The position numbers and the translations under genes are program-made. The notes beneath the pieces are model-generated. The model ran no database searches. It was not told the origin of the DNA and saw only the letters and a list, made by a program, of their open reading frames with translations. From Planctomycetota bacterium (GTDB taxonomy: Bacteria > Planctomycetota > UBA1135 > GCA-002686595): a DNA stretch of 64,000 nt. This document shows positions 61,621-64,000 of this stretch, one piece after another. Location of the stretch: the NCBI GenBank assembly GCA_030746555.1, contig JASLMK010000130.1, positions 1 to 64,000 on the forward strand. The letters run 5' to 3'. How positions within the stretch are numbered: position 1 is the first letter of the stretch; the number at the start of each line of letters is the position of its first letter.

Positions 61621-62655
61621 GTGTCCCTCCCCCGACCGCCGACCTCCTCTCTGGCCGCCCTGGTCTGGCTCCTCGGCGCCTGCGCCACGGCGCAGCTCGC
61701 GCCGTATACGGAGGCTCGGACGGCCATGGGCACGCGCTTTTCGATCACCGTCTACGCGCCGGACCACGAGACCGCGCGGGACGGCCTCGAGGCCGCCTTC
61801 GCGCGCATCGAGAGCCTCGACGCCCGGCTGTCCGACTACGACCCTCACAGCGAGCTCTCCCGCCTGTCCCTCGCCCCCGTCGGCGAGGCGGTCGCGGTCT
61901 CCGAGGACCTCTGGCGGGTCCTCACCGAGGCCGAGCGCGTGCACGCGCTCAGCGGCGGCGCCTTCGACGTGAGCGTGGGTGCGCTCTCGCGCCTGTGGCG
62001 CAGCGCCCGGCGCCACGGGTCGCTCCCCGACCCCGAGCGGCTGGAGCGGGCCCTCGCCGCCACCGGCGCCCACCTGCTCACCCTCGACCCGACGAGCAGG
62101 GCGGTGCGCCTGCACGCCGAGGGAATGCGCCTCGACCTGGGTGGGATCGCCAAGGGCTTCGCCCTCGACGAGGCCCTCGCCGCCCTGCGATCCCGCGGAC
62201 TCCCCCGGGCCATGGTCGACGGGGGCGGCGACCTGCTCCTGGGCCAGCCGCCCCCCCGACGCGCCGCCTGGCGCGTCGCCGTCGAGACCGGCGCCGAAGC
62301 CGGCTCGGCGCGAGTCCGCCTCGAACTGGCCAACGCGGCGGTGGCCACCTCCGGCGACGGCTTCCGCCACGCCGTCATCGACGGGGTCCGCATCTCCCAC
62401 GTGATCGACCCGCGCACGGGAGCGGGGCTCACCGATTCGCCGGTGAGCACGGTCGTCGCTCCCAGCGGAATGCTCGCCGACGCCTGGGCCTCCGCCCTGT
62501 GCGTTCTCGGCCCCACGCGCGGCCTGAAGGTGCTCGAGTCCCTCCCCGACGTCGAGGCACGCCTGGTCTGCGGCAAGGGCGCGCGGGCCCGCAGCTTCGA
62601 GAGCGCCGGGTTCCCCGCGGCGGTGGTATCCTCTCCCCCTGACGGTCGACCCTGA
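61621..62655 (+). CDS. apbE: FAD:protein FMN transferase (ApbE family), lipoprotein
   Basis: 344 residues from the GTG at 61621; lipobox LLGAC near residue 21. Family landmarks: TEARTAMGTRFSITVYAP, LDARLSDYDPHSELSRLS, HALSGGAFDVSVGALSRLWR, LDLGGIAKGFALDEALAALR, AMVDGGGDLLLGQPPP, HVIDPRTGAGL and the Mg2+/substrate region VAPSGMLADAWASALCVLG. ApbE attaches FMN covalently to Thr/Ser of exported or membrane flavoproteins such as NqrB/C or RnfG. No such target is encoded in the window. The -10-like TATCCT at 61578-61583 is a possible promoter in the 87-base divergent region shared with the FGE-domain gene. Confidence 0.92.
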   Translation: MSLPRPPTSSLAALVWLLGACATAQLAPYTEARTAMGTRFSITVYAPDHETARDGLEAAFARIESLDARLSDYDPHSELSRLSLAPVGEAVAVSEDLWRVLTEAERVHALSGGAFDVSVGALSRLWRSARRHGSLPDPERLERALAATGAHLLTLDPTSRAVRLHAEGMRLDLGGIAKGFALDEALAALRSRGLPRAMVDGGGDLLLGQPPPRRAAWRVAVETGAEAGSARVRLELANAAVATSGDGFRHAVIDGVRISHVIDPRTGAGLTDSPVSTVVAPSGMLADAWASALCVLGPTRGLKVLESLPDVEARLVCGKGARARSFESAGFPAAVVSSPPDGRP

Positions 62656-62744
62656 TGCTCCCACCCGCGAACGGGGAGCGGTCGGTCCCGCCGCCTCGAC
62701 GCCGACGCCGCCCGAACCGTCCCCAGCGCCCCTTGGAGGCCCCG

Positions 62745-64000
62745 ATGAGTGAACGACACGCCGCCCCCCTCGATCCCTCTCGACGCGACCTGTTGCGGGA
62801 CGCGACCGCCGCCGCCGCCGCGACGGGCGCCATCGCCCCGCTCGCCCGAGCACGTCCCGCTCCACGCCCCGTGGAGGGCGCCCTGCGGGTCGGCCTGATC
62901 GGCTGCGGCGGCCGCGGTACCGGAGCCGCCGCGAACGCCCTGAGGGCCGATCCCGACACCGAGCTCGTGGCCCTCGGCGACGCCTTCGGCGATCACCTCG
63001 ACAACTGCCTGAACACCCTCGCCAACACGGCCGACATCGCCGAGCGCGTGCGCGTCGACGAGGACAAGCGCTTCGTCGGCTTCGACGCCTACCAGGGGGT
63101 CATCGAACACTGCGACGTCGTGCTCCTGGCCACCTCGCCCCACTTCCGGCCCCTGCACGTCGCGGCGGCGGTCGAGGCCGGGCGGCACCTGTTCGTCGAG
63201 AAGCCGATCGCCACCGACGCCCCGGGGGTACGCGCCATGCGCGAGGCCTGCCGGCGGGCGGAGGAGAAGCAGCTGGCCGTGGTTTCGGGACTCTGCTACC
63301 GCTACCAGCGCGCCAAGCAGGAGACCGTCTCACGCATCCGAGACGGCGCCATCGGCGACATCGTCTGCATGCAGACGACCTACAACACCGGCGGGCTCTG
63401 GCACCGGGGCCGCAAGGAGGGCTGGAGCGAGATGGAGTACCAGATGCGCAACTGGCTGTACTTCACCTGGCTCTCCGGCGATCACATCGCCGAGCAGCAC
63501 ATCCACAGCCTGGACAAGATCGCCTGGGTGATGGGCGACGTCTACCCCGCCAAGTGCACCTCCAGCGGCGGGCGCATCGTGCGCACCGACCCCAAGTACG
63601 GGAACATCTACGACCACTTCAACAACGTCTACGAGTGGGAGAGCGGCGCGCGCTGCTTCAGCTCCTGCCGCCAGTGGAGCGGCGCGGCCAGCGACGTCTC
63701 CGACTACGTCTACGGGACGCGCGGGACGGCCAACATCCAGCGCCACCGCATCGAGGCCGGCCCTTGGAGCTGGCGTTGGAAGGGCGACGGTCCCGACGAC
63801 ATGTACCAGAACGAGCACGACGCCCTGTTCGCCTCGATCCGCAAGGGCGAGCCGATCAACAACGGCGAGTACATGTGCAACAGCACGATGATGGCCATCA
63901 TGGGTCGCATGTCGGCCTACACCGGCCAGACGATCACCTGGGAGCAGGCCTGGAACTCCGCCGAGGACCTCTCGCCGCCGGCGCATGAGTGGTCCGACCT
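62745..64000 (+). CDS. Tat-exported Gfo/Idh/MocA oxidoreductase (second copy, cut by window end)
   Basis: 418 codons visible, open at the right edge. ATG at 62745 with TTGGAGG upstream. Twin-arginine signal DPSRRDLLRDATAAAAATG, Rossmann start VGLIGCGGRGTGAAANAL, CDVVLLATSPHFRPLHVAAA, the EKP motif LFVEKPIATDAPGVRAM, then LCYRYQRAKQETVSRIRDG and NWLYFTWLSGDHIAEQHIHS with conserved His residues. Clearly homologous to the protein encoded at 59059-60384 but divergent in detail, so they are paralogues with different substrates or a functional pair. Follows apbE on the same strand after 89 bases. The missing C-terminus is probably short. Confidence 0.9.
   Translation, partial: MSERHAAPLDPSRRDLLRDATAAAAATGAIAPLARARPAPRPVEGALRVGLIGCGGRGTGAAANALRADPDTELVALGDAFGDHLDNCLNTLANTADIAERVRVDEDKRFVGFDAYQGVIEHCDVVLLATSPHFRPLHVAAAVEAGRHLFVEKPIATDAPGVRAMREACRRAEEKQLAVVSGLCYRYQRAKQETVSRIRDGAIGDIVCMQTTYNTGGLWHRGRKEGWSEMEYQMRNWLYFTWLSGDHIAEQHIHSLDKIAWVMGDVYPAKCTSSGGRIVRTDPKYGNIYDHFNNVYEWESGARCFSSCRQWSGAASDVSDYVYGTRGTANIQRHRIEAGPWSWRWKGDGPDDMYQNEHDALFASIRKGEPINNGEYMCNSTMMAIMGRMSAYTGQTITWEQAWNSAEDLSPPAHEWSD

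Overview
The window is very GC-rich, densely packed bacterial DNA, almost certainly from a member of the Planctomycetota. Evidence for this is two PSD1 (PSCyt1/DUF1549/DUF1553) + DUF1501 gene pairs, a DUF1592-type + DUF1552 pair, twin-arginine Gfo/Idh/MocA oxidoreductases, a serine/threonine kinase fused to an FGE-sulfatase domain, and large secreted proteins sharing a C-terminal tail of the type FQFWYRDP...GFNLSDGLEVTF known from marine planctomycetes. Species cannot be named from the sequence. No tRNA, rRNA, CRISPR array, insertion sequence or phage gene was seen.

Layout. 0.2-4.0 kb: a small anchored protein, then a minus-strand operon of a PEP-hydrolase-like TIM barrel, a UPF0261/Tm-1-like protein and an alpha/beta hydrolase. 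3.9-4.2 kb: a relic of a secreted-protein tail and a 44-residue zinc-ribbon gene. 4.2-9.3 kb: a compact lipid-type biosynthetic cluster (cytochrome P450, fatty acyl-AMP ligase, ACP-thioesterase with a Cys in the nucleophile position) next to a GNAT acetyltransferase. 9.3-12.0 kb: a secreted parallel beta-helix protein. 12.5-17.4 kb: a cupredoxin-like lipoprotein and an aa3-type cytochrome c oxidase operon (II, I, two subunit-III proteins, IV), ending in a 72-codon membrane-protein frame that runs through an in-frame TGA directly after a Cys codon, a candidate selenoprotein. 17.5-19.3 kb: a lipoprotein and an SGNH-hydrolase-like membrane protein. 19.4-30.0 kb: two PSD1+DUF1501 pairs with a SIS-domain gene between them. 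30.0-33.4 kb: a PLP dehydratase, type 2 IPP isomerase and a PQQ-like propeller. 33.4-41.8 kb (minus): epoxide-hydrolase-like lipoprotein, TSP3-repeat secreted protein, Ser/Thr kinase, GSDH-type sugar dehydrogenase. 42.0-45.8 kb: an eight-heme cytochrome c interrupted by a frameshift in a C8 tract, a membrane protein and a TlpA-like thioredoxin. 45.9-52.8 kb (minus): a diheme propeller protein and a BNR/VPS10-type propeller carrying PDZ and EF-hand segments. 53-56.6 kb: the DUF1592-type + DUF1552 pair. 56.6-64.0 kb: sialate O-acetylesterase, small helical protein, two Gfo/Idh/MocA proteins, an FGE-domain protein and ApbE.

How it fits together (inference): much of the window encodes exported redox and carbohydrate-active proteins (heme PSCyt domains, multiheme and diheme cytochromes, GSDH and PQQ-like propellers, ApbE, acetylesterase, Gfo/Idh/MocA), consistent with oxidative breakdown of complex glycans outside the cytoplasm and electron delivery to the oxidase encoded here. 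The P450-FAAL-ACP/TE cluster is a separate small specialised-metabolite locus. Starts are often GTG, genes overlap by GTGA/ATGA, and several genes have a -10-like box only 6-12 bases before the start codon, suggesting leaderless or near-leaderless transcripts. Long open frames antisense to real genes are an effect of base composition and were left out.
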